DNA of 64,000 nt from Sphingomonas daechungensis (lineage in GTDB: Bacteria; Pseudomonadota; Alphaproteobacteria; Sphingomonadales; Sphingomonadaceae), in the NCBI RefSeq assembly GCF_014489495.1, contig NZ_CP060780.1, positions 2,367,001 through 2,431,000 on the forward strand, written 5' to 3'. A program made the position numbers and the translations under genes. Every line of letters starts with the position of its first letter. The first letter of the stretch is position 1. The notes beneath the pieces were generated by a model, which saw only the letters and a program-made list of their open reading frames with translations, did no database searches and was not told where the DNA came from. Below, in pieces: positions 38,906 through 48,662 of the stretch.

Positions 38906-40214
38906 AGACGCGGGAGAAGATCGTGTCGACTTCCTTCAGGTGGTAATCGAGGTTGAAGAGGCCTTCCAACTGTTCGGAAGTCAGCTTCGCAGTGACGTCC
39001 GGGTCGTCCTTGAGGAGCTGGAGCAGCGAAAGCTGTCCGTCGGACTCCCAGACCTTCATCGCGTTGCGCTGGACGAGCGAATAGGAGTCCTCGCGGCTCA
39101 TGCCGGCCTGGGTGAGCGCCAGCAGCACGCGCTGCGAATGGATCAGCCCGCCCATGCGATTGAGGTTCTTTTCCATCCGCTCGGGATAGACGAGCAGTTT
39201 GTCGACCACGCCAGTCAGCCGCGCCAGGGCAAAATCCAGCGTGATCGTCGCGTCAGGACCGATGAAGCGCTCGACCGAAGAATGCGAGATGTCCCGCTCG
39301 TGCCAGAGCGCCACATTCTCCATCGCCGGAACGACGGCGCTGCGGACGACGCGCGCGAGGCCGGTAAGATTCTCGGTGAGCACCGGGTTCCGCTTGTGCG
39401 GCATCGCCGAGCTGCCCTTCTGGCCGGGCGAGAAATATTCCTCCGCTTCGAGCACCTCGGTGCGCTGGAGATGGCGGATCTCGGTTGCCAGCCGCTCGAT
39501 CGAGGACGCGATCACGCCCAAGGTCGCGAAGAACATGGCGTGACGGTCGCGCGGGATCACCTGGGTCGAAATGGGCTCCGGCGTCAGGCCCAGCTCCTTG
39601 GCGACATGGGCTTCGATCTCCGGCCGGACATTGGCAAACGTCCCTACGGCTCCCGAAATCGCACAGGTCGCGACGTCATCGCGCGCAGCGACCAGGCGAG
39701 CGCGGCTGCGATCGAACTCGGCATAGGCCTGCGCCAGCTTCAGCCCGAACGTGGTCGGTTCGGCATGGATGCCATGGCTACGGCCGATGGTCGGCGTCAG
39801 TTTATGCTCGAACGCACGCGTCTTCAGCGCCTCGAGCAATTTGTCGAGATCGGCGATCAGCAGGTCCGCGGCCTGTTTCAGCTGCACCGCGAGGGCCGTG
39901 TCCAGAACGTCGGAGCTCGTCATACCCTGGTGCAGCCAGCGCCGCTCCGGCCCGAGCTTCTCGCCGGCCCAGGTGAGGAAGGCGATCACGTCATGCTTGG
40001 TAACCGCTTCGATCGCGTCGATGGCGGGAACGTCGATCTCGCCGAGAACGTCACTGTCGTACGCCTTGCGGATCGTCGCGGCATCCTCGGCCGCGATCAT
40101 CCCCACCTGCCCCATCGCCTCCGCCGCAAACACTTCGATCGCGAACCAGATGCGATAGCGGTTTTCGGCCGACCAGATGGCCGTCATCTCGGGGCGGGAA
40201 TAGCGGGGAACCAT
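38886..40214 (-). CDS. purB: Adenylosuccinate lyase PurB
   Basis: 442 residues, full length. Fumarase-superfamily signature GQKGSSAMPHKRNP near residue 270, with MTSSDVLDTALA and GRSHGIHAEPTTFG nearer the N-terminus. It splits SAICAR and adenylosuccinate in purine synthesis. It is the first of three genes read in the order purB, bphO, bphP; its 3' end overlaps bphO by 20 bases. The coupling of a housekeeping gene to a light sensor may simply supply basal transcription. Confidence 0.97.
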   Translation of the reverse strand: MVPRYSRPEMTAIWSAENRYRIWFAIEVFAAEAMGQVGMIAAEDAATIRKAYDSDVLGEIDVPAIDAIEAVTKHDVIAFLTWAGEKLGPERRWLHQGMTSSDVLDTALAVQLKQAADLLIADLDKLLEALKTRAFEHKLTPTIGRSHGIHAEPTTFGLKLAQAYAEFDRSRARLVAARDDVATCAISGAVGTFANVRPEIEAHVAKELGLTPEPISTQVIPRDRHAMFFATLGVIASSIERLATEIRHLQRTEVLEAEEYFSPGQKGSSAMPHKRNPVLTENLTGLARVVRSAVVPAMENVALWHERDISHSSVERFIGPDATITLDFALARLTGVVDKLLVYPERMEKNLNRMGGLIHSQRVLLALTQAGMSREDSYSLVQRNAMKVWESDGQLSLLQLLKDDPDVTAKLTSEQLEGLFNLDYHLKEVDTIFSRVFGGASD

Positions 40215-40321
40215 GCGCCGGGCGGCTAGCAGGGATGCCGCGATGCATCAAATCGCATTCGGACGAGGAACGCGGGATGTTTAGGGCCGTTTCCGAAAGA
40301 GCGTCTGGAGGACCCCGTATC

Positions 40322-40564
40322 ATGACTCGTCAAGCCACGCTTTTTCGTATGGTCCTGCCGGATCACACATGCCCGTACGGTGTTCGTGCCAAGGAGATGC
40401 TCGAAGCGTGCGGGTTCCAGGTGGACGATCGCATCCTGAGGAGCCGCGAGGAGGTGGAAACCTTCAAGGCTGAGAACAACCTGGCCACTACCCCATTCAT
40501 TCTGATCGACGACCAACCGATCGGCGGAACAGAAGAGCTGGAGCGCTACCTCGCGACGACCTGA
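40322..40564 (+). CDS. Glutaredoxin family protein with CPYG site
   Basis: 80 residues from the ATG at 40322, preceded by GGAGGA. The thioredoxin-fold active site is CPYG (17-20) instead of the dithiol CPYC, so it is a single-Cys glutaredoxin-like protein. ATTPFILIDDQPIGGTEELERYL holds the cis-Pro and the glutathione-binding GG(T) motif. It could reduce glutathionylated proteins or carry glutathione-bound metal; the specific role is unknown. It converges on radC. Confidence 0.82.
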   Translation: MTRQATLFRMVLPDHTCPYGVRAKEMLEACGFQVDDRILRSREEVETFKAENNLATTPFILIDDQPIGGTEELERYLATT

Positions 40565-40571
40565 TCGGAAG

Positions 40572-41252
40572 TCACATCAGGCCCATCGTCCGCAAGCTCG
40601 ACTGTCCCCGGGTCCCGACGATCACATGATCGTGCACCGTGACCTTCATGTGCCGTCCCGCCTCCATCAGCTCTCTGGTCAACTTGATATCGGCCTGGCT
40701 TGGCGTCGGATCGCCGCTGGGGTGATTGTGGACGATGATGATCGCGGTTGCTCCGTGAGCCATTGCCCGCTTCATGACCTCGCGTACGTGCATCGAGGCC
40801 TCGTCGACCGATCCGCGCCACATCGCCTCGTTGGCAATCAGGATGTTCTTGGCGTTGAGAAAAAGGACTCGCACCTCTTCCACCGGCGAATGGGCCATCG
40901 CCGCTCGCAGATAGTCCTGCAACGCGTCCCAGCTCGACAGGACCGGCCGGTCTTCGAGGCGAGCCTCTAGAAGGCGATGCGCGGTCGCCTCCGCGATCTT
41001 GAGGGCGGCAACGACGCCGTCGCTCAGTCCCTCCCGCTTCAGGCTCTCGGGATCGGCAGAAAGCAAAGGCCCGATGCCGCCGAATTGCGCGATCAGCGCT
41101 TTCGCCTGCGCCTTGGTGTCGCGGCGCGGGATGGCAAGCGCCAACAAATATTCGACGAGCTCGTGATCCAGCAGGGCCTTCGGCCCGCCGTCGAACAGGC
41201 GCTGGCGAAGGCGGGCGCGGTGCCCTGACGCGTTACCCGGAACATACTCCAT
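40572..41252 (-). CDS. radC: RadC/JAB-domain protein (MPN+ fold)
   Basis: 226 residues. N-terminal helix-hairpin-helix-type region (LLDHELVEYLLALAIPRRD, IGPLLSADPESLKREG), then the JAMM metal motif HNHPSGDPTPSQADI in the C-terminal half. RadC proteins were once linked to DNA repair, but their reaction is not established; a metal-dependent hydrolase activity is expected from the motif. Divergent from ydbH across a 95-base gap. Confidence 0.9.
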   Translation of the reverse strand: MEYVPGNASGHRARLRQRLFDGGPKALLDHELVEYLLALAIPRRDTKAQAKALIAQFGGIGPLLSADPESLKREGLSDGVVAALKIAEATAHRLLEARLEDRPVLSSWDALQDYLRAAMAHSPVEEVRVLFLNAKNILIANEAMWRGSVDEASMHVREVMKRAMAHGATAIIIVHNHPSGDPTPSQADIKLTRELMEAGRHMKVTVHDHVIVGTRGQSSLRTMGLM

Positions 41253-41347
41253 CCCGCACCGACGCTAGGCGACAAAGGTCACCGCTTGCAACGCCGGGTT
41301 CATGTCGCCAACGGAACGGGCCGTAGCGGGAGGGTTTCTAAGAGCCG

Positions 41348-44300
41348 ATGGCAGCAATGCGGAGCGATGACGGCGATTCTCCCGGCGGCACACGTGTCGA
41401 GCGCCGGCGCGGCTGGCGCCGGGTCGCCGCGATCGCCCTCGCCGCTTTCCTCGTCCTGCTGACGATCGCGGTCGCCGGCGTCTGGATTGCCCGCAAGCCG
41501 ATCGCGACCGAAGTTCTCGAGGACCAGTTCGAGAAGCGCGGCGTCAAGGCGACCTATCACCTCGACCGCGTAGGACTACGCACCGAGCAGGTTAGCAACC
41601 TCGTCATTGGCGATCCCAAGAACCCGGATCTCACCGCCCGCTTCGCGCAGATCCAGGTACGCTGGACGCTAACCGGGAGCGTCAGCGTCTATCGCATCGT
41701 CGCACGCGGCGTCCGCCTGCGGGCAAGGTCGTCAACGGCAAGGTCGATTGGGGCGATGTCAGCAAGATGCTGCCGGCGCCGAGCGGAGAGCCGTTCGCAC
41801 TTCCCAACGTCGTGCTCGATATCGCGGACAGCAGCATCGCTCTCCAAACTCCGATGGGCCCGGTGGGGTTCGCGTTGGCGGAACCGGCAACTTGACGGGC
41901 GGCTTCAAGGGCAATGTCGCGGCGATCAGTCCACGGATCGACATGGGCAAGTGCAGCCTCGACGGCATGCGCGCCTACACCGCGGTTCGGGTGGTCGCCC
42001 GCCGGCCTCATGTCGAAGGGCCCTTCGTGGCCGAACGGTTCACTTGCCCCAGCAGTAACCTGCTGATGCAGCGGCCCCGCTTCGAATTGAAAAGCATCTT
42101 CAGCGAGAGTTTCACCGCCTTCGACGGCAGTGCCCGCGTGACGACGCAAAGCATCGTTGCCGGCGCGAATGGACTCGCGGCGATGACCGGCAACGTCACT
42201 TTCACGGGTACGCCTACCGCCGCTTACGGAAAGATCGATGCGTCCGCCCAGCGTTCGCGGCTCGGGCCCATTTATGCCGACCGCACCCGGATTGATGGCA
42301 AATATCTGATCGGCGCCTCCGCCGGCACGCTGTCACTGGTGTCCAACTATTCCGCCGATGGCGCCGCGCTTGATCGTTCGGTTCTGGCAAGTGTCGTCGA
42401 CCCGCTGGCCGCGGCCAAGGACACACCGATCGGTCCGATTGCAGTCTCGATCAGCAACGGCATCGCCAAGGCGTCACAGTCGTTCAACGCGTCGGGCTCG
42501 ATTCGGATGGTGAACTATCCCGGCGGAGGTGCCGCCCGCATCGAGACCGCGAACGTCCAGGCTCCGACAGGCGCCCGCGCTCAGGTCTCCGGCGGTGACG
42601 GAGTCACATATTACTGGCCGTCGGGACGCCTGCGCATCGATGGTCTGATCAAGATGGCCGGTGGCGGCCTTCCCGACGGCCAGGTGCTCCTGCGCCAGCC
42701 ACGCAGCGGGGCACCGATGACCGGCATGGCGCGCTTCGCCCCCTACCAGGCGGGGCATCGCGGCTCGCGCTCGATCCGATCCGGTTCCAGGCCAGCGCCA
42801 GCGGGGCCACCGATTTCAGCACCGTTGCGCTTCTCGACGGACCGTTCCCCGACGGCCGGGTCCAGGCCTTCCGCCTGCCGCTCAACGGGACGCTTGGCCC
42901 AGCGGGGGCGTTCACTGTCGGCCGCGGCTGCATCGTTACCAGCTGGCGGCTGTTCCGAATGCGGGAAATCGAGTTTGGGCCGACGAGGCTGCCCGTCTGC
43001 GCGATCGGCGCGGCGATCGTTTCCCAGCCCGCAGAAGGCGACCTGCGCATCGCAGCAAGACTCAGTAAGCCACAGCTCGCGGGGCGGCTGGGCAAGTCCC
43101 CGCTTCAGCTCCGGGCCGACACTGCCCAAATCATCGGCCAGCAGTTCTCGGCCGCCGATCTGGGCGTCCGCATCGGCCGGTCCGAGGCGCCATTCGCGTT
43201 CGACGCGGCCAACCTCAAGGGACGTTCGGCGGCAGCGGGATCAGCGGCACCTTCGCCGGCGGCCGCTCGACGATCGGGACGGTGCCGCTGGTGCTGAGCG
43301 ACGCGGATGGCAAATGGCGCTTCTTCAAGAACGACCTGACAGTCAGCGGCGCCCTCAACCTCTCGGATCGGGATCCGACCCCGCGTTTCTACACCCTACG
43401 AAGCAACGACTTCCGCGTGACCTTGTCCGGAGACGACATCCGTGCCGGCGGAACCCTGGTGCATCCGGACAGCGGGACGAAGGTCACCGACGTCACCATT
43501 CGCCACTCGCTCGCCAGCGATAGCGGCCAGGCCGTTCTCGATGTTCCCGGGATCGCCTTCAACGAAGGCCTGCAGCCGGAAGAGCTGACACGGCTGACGG
43601 AAGGCGTGATCGCCCTCGTTCAGGGCACGGTTCGCGGTCGCGGCGAGATCAACTGGAATGGCGACGGCAAGGTCACCTCGACCGGCGAATTCTCCACCGC
43701 GAACATGGACCTCGCCGCTCCCTTCGGGCCAGTCACCGGCCTGTCCACGACGGGGCATTTCACCGACCTGCTGGGTCTCGTCACCGCCCGGGCCAGACCG
43801 CGACGGTGGCGACGGTCAACCCGGGTATCCTCGTGGAGAACGGGGTCATCAAATACCAGCTGCTGCCCGACCAGCTAGTGAAGGTCGAGCGCGGCGAATG
43901 GCCGTTCATGGGCGGCCGCCTCATCCTTCATGAAACGATTCTCAACTTCGGCCGGCCCAGTCCGAAGCGCCTGACGTTCGAGGTCGAAGGCTTCGACGCC
44001 AAGCAGTTCATCGACAGCTTCGGGTTCGAAGGGATCACCATCACCGGAACCTTCGACGGCGTGCTGCCGATGATTTTCGACGAGAACGGCGGTCGGGTTG
44101 TCGGCGGCCGGCTGCATTCGCGGCCGCCGGGCGGGACTTCACCTACAATGGGACCAAGCCCGACGCGGGCATCGCGGTCGGCCTGGCCTTCGACCTGCTG
44201 AGCAACCTGAAGTATCACGAAATGACGATCCGCCTCGATGGCGATCTTGCCGGCGAATTTGCTTCGAGGTTCGAGATTGGCGAGGTGTCGCTTGGCAACC

Positions 44301-44578
44301 GCGGTGGCTTTGCTGCCGGTCTCGTTCGCAACGCCTTCAAGAAGGTGCCGCTGAAGGTGAATCTCAGCGTCCACGGGCCGTTCCGCGCGCTGATCCAGAT
44401 GGCCAAGGGCTTCAAGGACCCGAAAGACGTCATCGCGCCGGTACTCCCTTTCCCGCTCGATACGCCCGGCCTCGCGACCGAGACCCGCGTCATCCGCAAG
44501 GAAGAAGAGCAGCAATCCAATGTCCCACCGATCAAGGACCAGGTGGATGTGTCTACAACCCCAGAGCCAAGCGAGTGA
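41348..44578 (+). CDS. ydbH: YdbH-family AsmA-like envelope lipid-transport protein, about six frameshifts
   Basis: About 1078 residues. N-terminal membrane anchor (VAAIALAAFLVLLTIAVAGVWIA, residues about 26-48) followed by a long beta-rich periplasmic part. In E. coli YdbH, with TamB and YhdP, carries phospholipid between inner and outer membranes, and YnbE forms a bridge with it; both partners follow here. The open frame moves by one base at about 41725, 41865, 42755, 43225, 43790 and 44130, each a one-base deletion. Rebuilt segments (for example GVTYYWPSGRLRIDGLIKM, RGRGEINWNGDGKV) belong together. Near the C-terminus, LNFGRPSPKRLTFEVEGFDAKQF and MIFDENGGRVVGG are family-typical. Confidence 0.83.
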
Positions 44579-44582
44579 GCCG

Positions 44583-44798
44583 ATGATGAAATACCGGAGA
44601 TCGATCCCAAGGCTGAGTGCGGGCGCCCTGATGGCGATATCGCTGGCGGGCTGCGTGACGGTGAAGACGCCTGACAAACCGATCGAAATCAACCTCAACG
44701 TCGAGATCCGGCAGGAGGTGCTCGTCCGGCTTCAGCAGGACGCACAGCAACTCATTCAGCAAAACCCGGATGCCTTCCCGCAAACGCCGAAGCAATAA
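44583..44798 (+). CDS. ynbE: YnbE-like lipoprotein
   Basis: 71 residues, lipobox ISLAGC at about 20-25, then a short acidic/amphipathic tail (PIEINLNVEIRQEVLVRLQQD). This matches YnbE, a small outer-membrane lipoprotein that stacks beta-strands onto YdbH. Two in-frame ATG codons at 44583 and 44586. It starts four bases after ydbH and is one base from ydbL, so the three genes form an operon, in a different order from E. coli (there ynbE, ydbL and ydbH). Confidence 0.85.
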   Translation: MMKYRRSIPRLSAGALMAISLAGCVTVKTPDKPIEINLNVEIRQEVLVRLQQDAQQLIQQNPDAFPQTPKQ

Positions 44799-44799
44799 G

Positions 44800-45180
44800 A
44801 TGCGCGATCTGAAATTCCTGGCCGTCGCGGCCTTCGCAGCGGCAGTTCCGGCGGTTGCCCCTGCGCAGCAGGGCTATGCCGAGTTGGCGGCTGCCCGCCG
44901 CGCGGGGCAGGTCGGTGAGCGCTACGACGGATATCTGGGGATCGCGTCCCAGCCGGCGCCGGTAGTCGTCAGGCAGGTCAATGCCATCAACATTCGACGT
45001 CGATCGCTCTACGTCGACCTGGGCCGACGTCGCGGGGTGACGCCGCAGGTCGCAGGGCTCGCGACCGGATGCGAACTTCTGACCCGCGTGCAGGTTGGCG
45101 AGGCCTATCTGCTTCAGGACGGTGTCTGGCGCCGGCGCCAGCCCGGCCAGGTCATCGCCCAGCCGAGCTATTGCGGCTAG
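44800..45180 (+). CDS. ydbL: YdbL family periplasmic protein (DUF1318)
   Basis: 126 residues with a signal peptide (LKFLAVAAFAAAVPAVAPAQQ). The mature part begins GYAELAAARRAGQVGERYDGYLGI, which matches the DUF1318 (YdbL) N-terminal helix; VNAINIRRRSLYVDLGRRRGVTPQVAGLATG is the conserved core. YdbL is thought to control YdbH-YnbE assembly. The last 25 residues (LQDGVWRRRQPGQVIAQPSYCG) are specific to this protein. Start ATG 44800 is one base past the ynbE stop; an upstream ATG at 44770 is less likely. Confidence 0.85.
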   Translation: MRDLKFLAVAAFAAAVPAVAPAQQGYAELAAARRAGQVGERYDGYLGIASQPAPVVVRQVNAINIRRRSLYVDLGRRRGVTPQVAGLATGCELLTRVQVGEAYLLQDGVWRRRQPGQVIAQPSYCG

Positions 45181-45181
45181 T

Positions 45182-46000
45182 TCACTCCACCGGAGGCCGG
45201 GGCTCGAACGAAGACCGATACTCGGGCTTGAGGCGGTCGATCATCGTTGCTGTGATGGGAAGCGTTATCTCGTAGTCCCCTTCAGCGTAGGGACCGGCGA
45301 CATACTGATCGGCGATCACCGTGATGTGATCGAACCGGCCATTCTTGTCCGTGTCGGTGACGAGGACTGTAAGCTCCTTCCATTCCGGGCAATTGCCGAA
45401 CAGGTCGTCAGGCTTCACCGGCTCCTCGCGCCTTTTCTCACGCTCTCGATTGAGGAGGATGCAGAACGGCTGCCGGATCGCTCCGGTCCAGCTCTGCCCC
45501 GGCTGGAGCAGGTCCTGGATCGAGATTTCGCGCTTCAGCTCGCGGTCCCACAGCAAGGAACCCGAACCGCTCGACCCGTGCGCTCCACCCGTGAAGGCGT
45601 AGACGTTGCTCTCGAGGCTGAGCAGCCGCTCCGACTGGCCCTCGGTCTCATAATGCTTCTGGGTCTCGTGGGCGTGGTAGTCGTAGCCGTCCTTCAGCCG
45701 GCCATCGCGATCTTCCTTGGCGCCCGCGATCAGCTCGGCTTTTGTCTCATCCTTGTCCTTAGTGAAGCGCGCCACGAGTTCGGGTACCGCGGAAGCTTCC
45801 GCCGGCCAGCTGTAGGCGAAACTGTAGAGGCTGGTTTCCTCCTCGACCTTGAACGGCTTGGCGGCGGGCACGATTGGCTGCGGCGACGAACGGACCTGCT
45901 GGCTGGAGGCAGGCCGCGCCCTGTTCTCCTCAACAGACGAAGGCGCTGACTGCTGGCCGCAGGCCGCTAGCGCGACGAGCATTATGACGCTGGCTCTCAT
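45182..46000 (-). CDS. DUF3298/DUF4163-type lipoprotein
   Basis: 272 residues from the ATG at 46000 (MRASVIMLVALAACG), with a lipobox VALAAC. The conserved DUF4163/DUF3298 regions are visible as SYSFAYSWPAEASAVP-like text after a Pro/Ser linker, LLSLESNVYAFTGGAHGSSGS and the Trp-rich SIQDLLQPGQSWTGAIRQPFC, plus LTVLVTDTDKNGRFDHITVIADQY near the end. Such proteins sit in the outer membrane or periplasm, function unknown. It converges on ydbL with one base between stops. Confidence 0.8.
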   Translation of the reverse strand: MRASVIMLVALAACGQQSAPSSVEENRARPASSQQVRSSPQPIVPAAKPFKVEEETSLYSFAYSWPAEASAVPELVARFTKDKDETKAELIAGAKEDRDGRLKDGYDYHAHETQKHYETEGQSERLLSLESNVYAFTGGAHGSSGSGSLLWDRELKREISIQDLLQPGQSWTGAIRQPFCILLNREREKRREEPVKPDDLFGNCPEWKELTVLVTDTDKNGRFDHITVIADQYVAGPYAEGDYEITLPITATMIDRLKPEYRSSFEPRPPVE

Positions 46001-46136
46001 GCCGTCGAGTGTACACATTGCAGCGTTGGCTGACAGGGCTTCGCGGCGGTTGACTTGGCCCGCCCCCTTCATAAAGGAGCGGCGCCTAGGCGGCCTTGGT
46101 CGCCGCCATGTTTCTCGCCCTTTGAACACCCCAATC

Positions 46137-46497
46137 ATGGCGGGCGACGCACAGGGAAAGATCATGGCGACGGACGAGACCGGGCAGGACCAAAAGCTTC
46201 CACCAGATGCAAGGCTCGATTCGCTCGAACAGCGGCTCGACCGGTTGCAAGAGGCGGAGGCGAAACGGACCGGCAAGGCACAGGCAAATCCGAGCACTCG
46301 GATTTGGAGTTTGATGTTCAGCCACCTCATCGGCGCTCCGGCGGGCGGTGGGATTATCGGGTGGGCCTCGACACGTTGTTCGGGACCTTTCCGACGTTCT
46401 TCCTGATCATGCTCTTCGTGGGCTTCGGGTGGGCGTGGTGAACGTCATGCGAATTTCGAAAACGCCGCCGGGCAATTCGCCCGGGACGGGATCGTAA
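46137..46497 (+). CDS. atpI: F0F1 ATP synthase subunit I (AtpI), two frameshifts
   Basis: About 120 residues. Acidic, soluble N-terminus with a coiled-coil (LDSLEQRLDRLQEAEAKRTG), then two membrane segments: SLMFSHLIGAPAGGGIIGWGLDTLFGTFP and FFLIMLFVGFG. Deletions at about 46362 and 46428 break the frame; restored it runs to the TAA at 46495-46497, ending MRISKTPPGNSPG. AtpI assists assembly of the c-ring. ATG at 46137 or 46164. First gene of the F0 operon. Confidence 0.8.
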
Positions 46498-46512
46498 GAG
46501 GGTAAGAGCGAA

Positions 46513-47316
46513 GTGGCCGAAGCAGGCAAGATCGATCCGATGCACCAGTTCACGGTGGAACCCATCGTTCCACTGAACATCGGCGGTTACGACATCAGCT
46601 TCACGAACAATTCCCTCTGGCTGATGATCGCGCTCGCGCTGATCCTTGGCTTCATGATGATGGGAATGAAGCGCCAACTCGTTCCGGGCCGCTGGCAGAT
46701 GGCGGTGGAAGGCCTGACCGGCTTCATCGACAATATGGTGCAAGTGAACATCGGGCCCGAGGGCAAGAAGTTCATGCCCTACATCTTCTCACTGTTCGTA
46801 TTCATCCTGACCGCGAACCTGCTCGGCCTGTTCCCGCTCAGCGTCATCCCGGGCCAGCACCAGTTCACCACGACCAGCCAGTTCAGCATCACCGGCGTCC
46901 TCGCCGTCCTGAGCTTCTCGATTGTCCTGATCGTCGGCTTCTGGCGCCACGGCTTCCATTTCTTCTCGCTTTTCGTCCCGCATGGCACGCCGAAGATCAT
47001 GATCCCGCTGATCGCGGCCATCGAGTTCATCTCGTTCATGGTCCGCCCGTTCAGTCTCGGCCTCCGGCTGTTCGTCGCGATGATCGCCGGCCACATCCTG
47101 ATGGAAGTGTTCGGAAACTTCATTGTTGGGACGAGCAATGCGTTCATCGCGGACCCGCTCAGCGGCGGTGGGCTGATGGGTCTATTGGTAGCGCTTATCA
47201 GCTTCTTCTTCATCGTCGGCGTGACTGCGTTGGAGCTGCTGGTCTGCGCGATCCAAGCTTACGTATTTGCGCTGTTGACGTCCCTGTATCTCAACGACGC
47301 AGTCAACCTTCACTAA
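46513..47316 (+). CDS. atpB: ATP synthase F0 subunit a
   Basis: 267 residues, GTG start behind AAGAGGGTAAGAG. Multiple membrane segments; the essential Arg for proton movement lies in PFSLGLRLFVAMIAGH, and ALISFFFIVGVTALELLVCAIQAYVFALLTSLY is the last helix pair. It forms the proton half-channels beside the c-ring. Complete and unbroken. Confidence 0.97.
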   Translation: MAEAGKIDPMHQFTVEPIVPLNIGGYDISFTNNSLWLMIALALILGFMMMGMKRQLVPGRWQMAVEGLTGFIDNMVQVNIGPEGKKFMPYIFSLFVFILTANLLGLFPLSVIPGQHQFTTTSQFSITGVLAVLSFSIVLIVGFWRHGFHFFSLFVPHGTPKIMIPLIAAIEFISFMVRPFSLGLRLFVAMIAGHILMEVFGNFIVGTSNAFIADPLSGGGLMGLLVALISFFFIVGVTALELLVCAIQAYVFALLTSLYLNDAVNLH

Positions 47317-47339
47317 GAGTTCGATAAAAGGAGTTTCAC

Positions 47340-47567
47340 ATGGATTTCGCTTCCGCACAGGTCATCGGTGCCGGTCTTGCAGCCATCGGCGTTGGCGCCG
47401 CGGCCATCGGCGTCGGCAACGTCTTCGGCTCGTTCCTCGAGAGCGCGCTCCGCAACCCGGCAGCCGCCGACGGCCAGCAGGGCCGCCTGTTCATCGGCTT
47501 CGCCGCCGCCGAGCTTCTGGGCCTGATCGCATTCGCGGTCGCCATGATCATTCTCTACGCGCGTTGA
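47340..47567 (+). CDS. atpE: ATP synthase F0 subunit c
   Basis: 75 residues, two membrane helices joined by the polar RNPAAADGQQGR loop. The proton-binding acid is Glu58 (AAAELLGLIAF). First helix is Gly/Ala-rich (GAGLAAIGVGAAAIGVGNVFG), as needed for ring packing. The ribosome binding site AAGGAG lies just before the ATG. Confidence 0.98.
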   Translation: MDFASAQVIGAGLAAIGVGAAAIGVGNVFGSFLESALRNPAAADGQQGRLFIGFAAAELLGLIAFAVAMIILYAR

Positions 47568-47611
47568 TCATTCTCCGGCCGGTTCGTCCGGCCGGATAAT
47601 CGGGACCTTCG

Positions 47612-48103
47612 ATGCCTCAGATTAATCAGCTTTCCGAAGTCTTCATCAGCCAGCTCTTCTGGCTGCTGTTGGTGTTCGGCATCATCTACTTCTGGATCGG
47701 GCGCGGAATGGTGCCGAAGATCCAGTCGGTCGTGGAAGACCGCGACCGCAAGATCGCCGAAGACTTGGCGGCCGCCCAAAGCGCCCGCGAGCAGGCGGAA
47801 GCTGCCGAGGAAGCGTATCGCGAGCGGATCGACGCGAGCCGCAGCGAGGCATTGAAGGTCGCGCAGGACGCCAAGCAGCAGGCCGGCCTCGACACCGAGA
47901 AGCGCCTGAAGGCCGTGGACGACAAGGTCGCCAAGAAGATTGCCGATGCCGAGGCGAAGATCCGCGAGGCGGCGGACGCTGCTCGCCACGATCTCGAAAC
48001 GGTGGCGGCGGACGCCGCGAGCGAGCTGGTCGCCAAGCTGACCGGCCAGAAGATTGCTCCGAAGGACGCTCAGCCGGCGGTCAAGGCGGTGCTCAATGGC
48101 TAA
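47612..48103 (+). CDS. atpG: ATP synthase F0 subunit b' (AtpF')
   Basis: 163 residues: one N-terminal membrane helix (LFWLLLVFGIIYFWIGRG) and a long charged coiled-coil (DRDRKIAEDLAAAQSAREQAEAAEE...). Alphaproteobacteria carry two b-type subunits; this is the first, called b' or AtpF' (symbol atpG or atpX in some annotations, which clashes with the gamma subunit in others). It forms the peripheral stalk with the next gene, with which it overlaps by eight bases. Confidence 0.92.
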   Translation: MPQINQLSEVFISQLFWLLLVFGIIYFWIGRGMVPKIQSVVEDRDRKIAEDLAAAQSAREQAEAAEEAYRERIDASRSEALKVAQDAKQQAGLDTEKRLKAVDDKVAKKIADAEAKIREAADAARHDLETVAADAASELVAKLTGQKIAPKDAQPAVKAVLNG

Positions 48104-48653
48104 TCCGCACGCAGAAACCACTGCTACCGTCGAGCATGGCGGTGCGGTGGAACATGCCGAACCGGCCGCGTTCGGCCTGATCACCGCGCCGATGTTCATC
48201 GGCCTGGCGATGCTGGTCGTTATCGCGATCATCATCGCGAAAAAGGTCCCGGCCGCGATCGGCAAGGCACTGGACAGCAAGATCGACGTGATCCGCAACC
48301 AGCTCGCCGAAGCGGAATCGCTCCGCAAGGACGCCGAAAAGCTCAAGGCCGAATATGAGGCCAAGACGAAGTCGGCGGACACGGAAGCGGCTTCCATCGT
48401 CGATCGGGCTCGTCACGAAGCGGAAGCGATCGTTGCCCAGGCCAAGGACAATGCCGAGGTCCTCGTGGAGCGCCGCCAGCGCATGGCCGAAGACAAGATC
48501 GCCGCCGAAGAGCGTGCAGCGGTCGAGCAACTCCGCGCCACCGCCGCCGACGCCGCCCGCGAAGCCGCCGCCCGCATCATTCGCGAGCGCGTCGACGCCA
48601 AGGCTGACGAAACGCTCGTCGCCGACGCGATCCGGAGCATCGGCAGCCGCTAA
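48096..48653 (+). CDS. atpF: ATP synthase F0 subunit b
   Basis: 185 residues from the ATG at 48096. After a His/Glu-rich leader (ETTATVEHGGAVEHAEPA) comes the membrane helix FIGLAMLVVIAIIIAKKVP, then a coiled-coil stalk (KDAEKLKAEYEAKTKSADTEAAS...). The ATG overlaps the end of the b' gene (ATGGCTAA). Last gene of this F0 operon; the F1 genes are not in the window. Confidence 0.95.
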   Translation: MANPHAETTATVEHGGAVEHAEPAAFGLITAPMFIGLAMLVVIAIIIAKKVPAAIGKALDSKIDVIRNQLAEAESLRKDAEKLKAEYEAKTKSADTEAASIVDRARHEAEAIVAQAKDNAEVLVERRQRMAEDKIAAEERAAVEQLRATAADAAREAAARIIRERVDAKADETLVADAIRSIGSR

Positions 48654-48662
48654 GAAGCTGTT

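Noticed and set aside
38940-40229. Plus-strand frame of 429 codons across purB
   Set aside because: Antisense to an intact purB, with no recognisable domain or ribosome binding site.
41348-44578. Reading ydbH as several small genes or a decayed pseudogene
   Set aside because: All six steps are single deletions in the same direction and the pieces join into one YdbH-like protein, followed by its normal partners.
46050-46085. TTGACT...CATAAA as a sigma-70 promoter for atpI
   Set aside because: The spacing is about 14 bases, too short for a convincing promoter, and the -10 match is poor.
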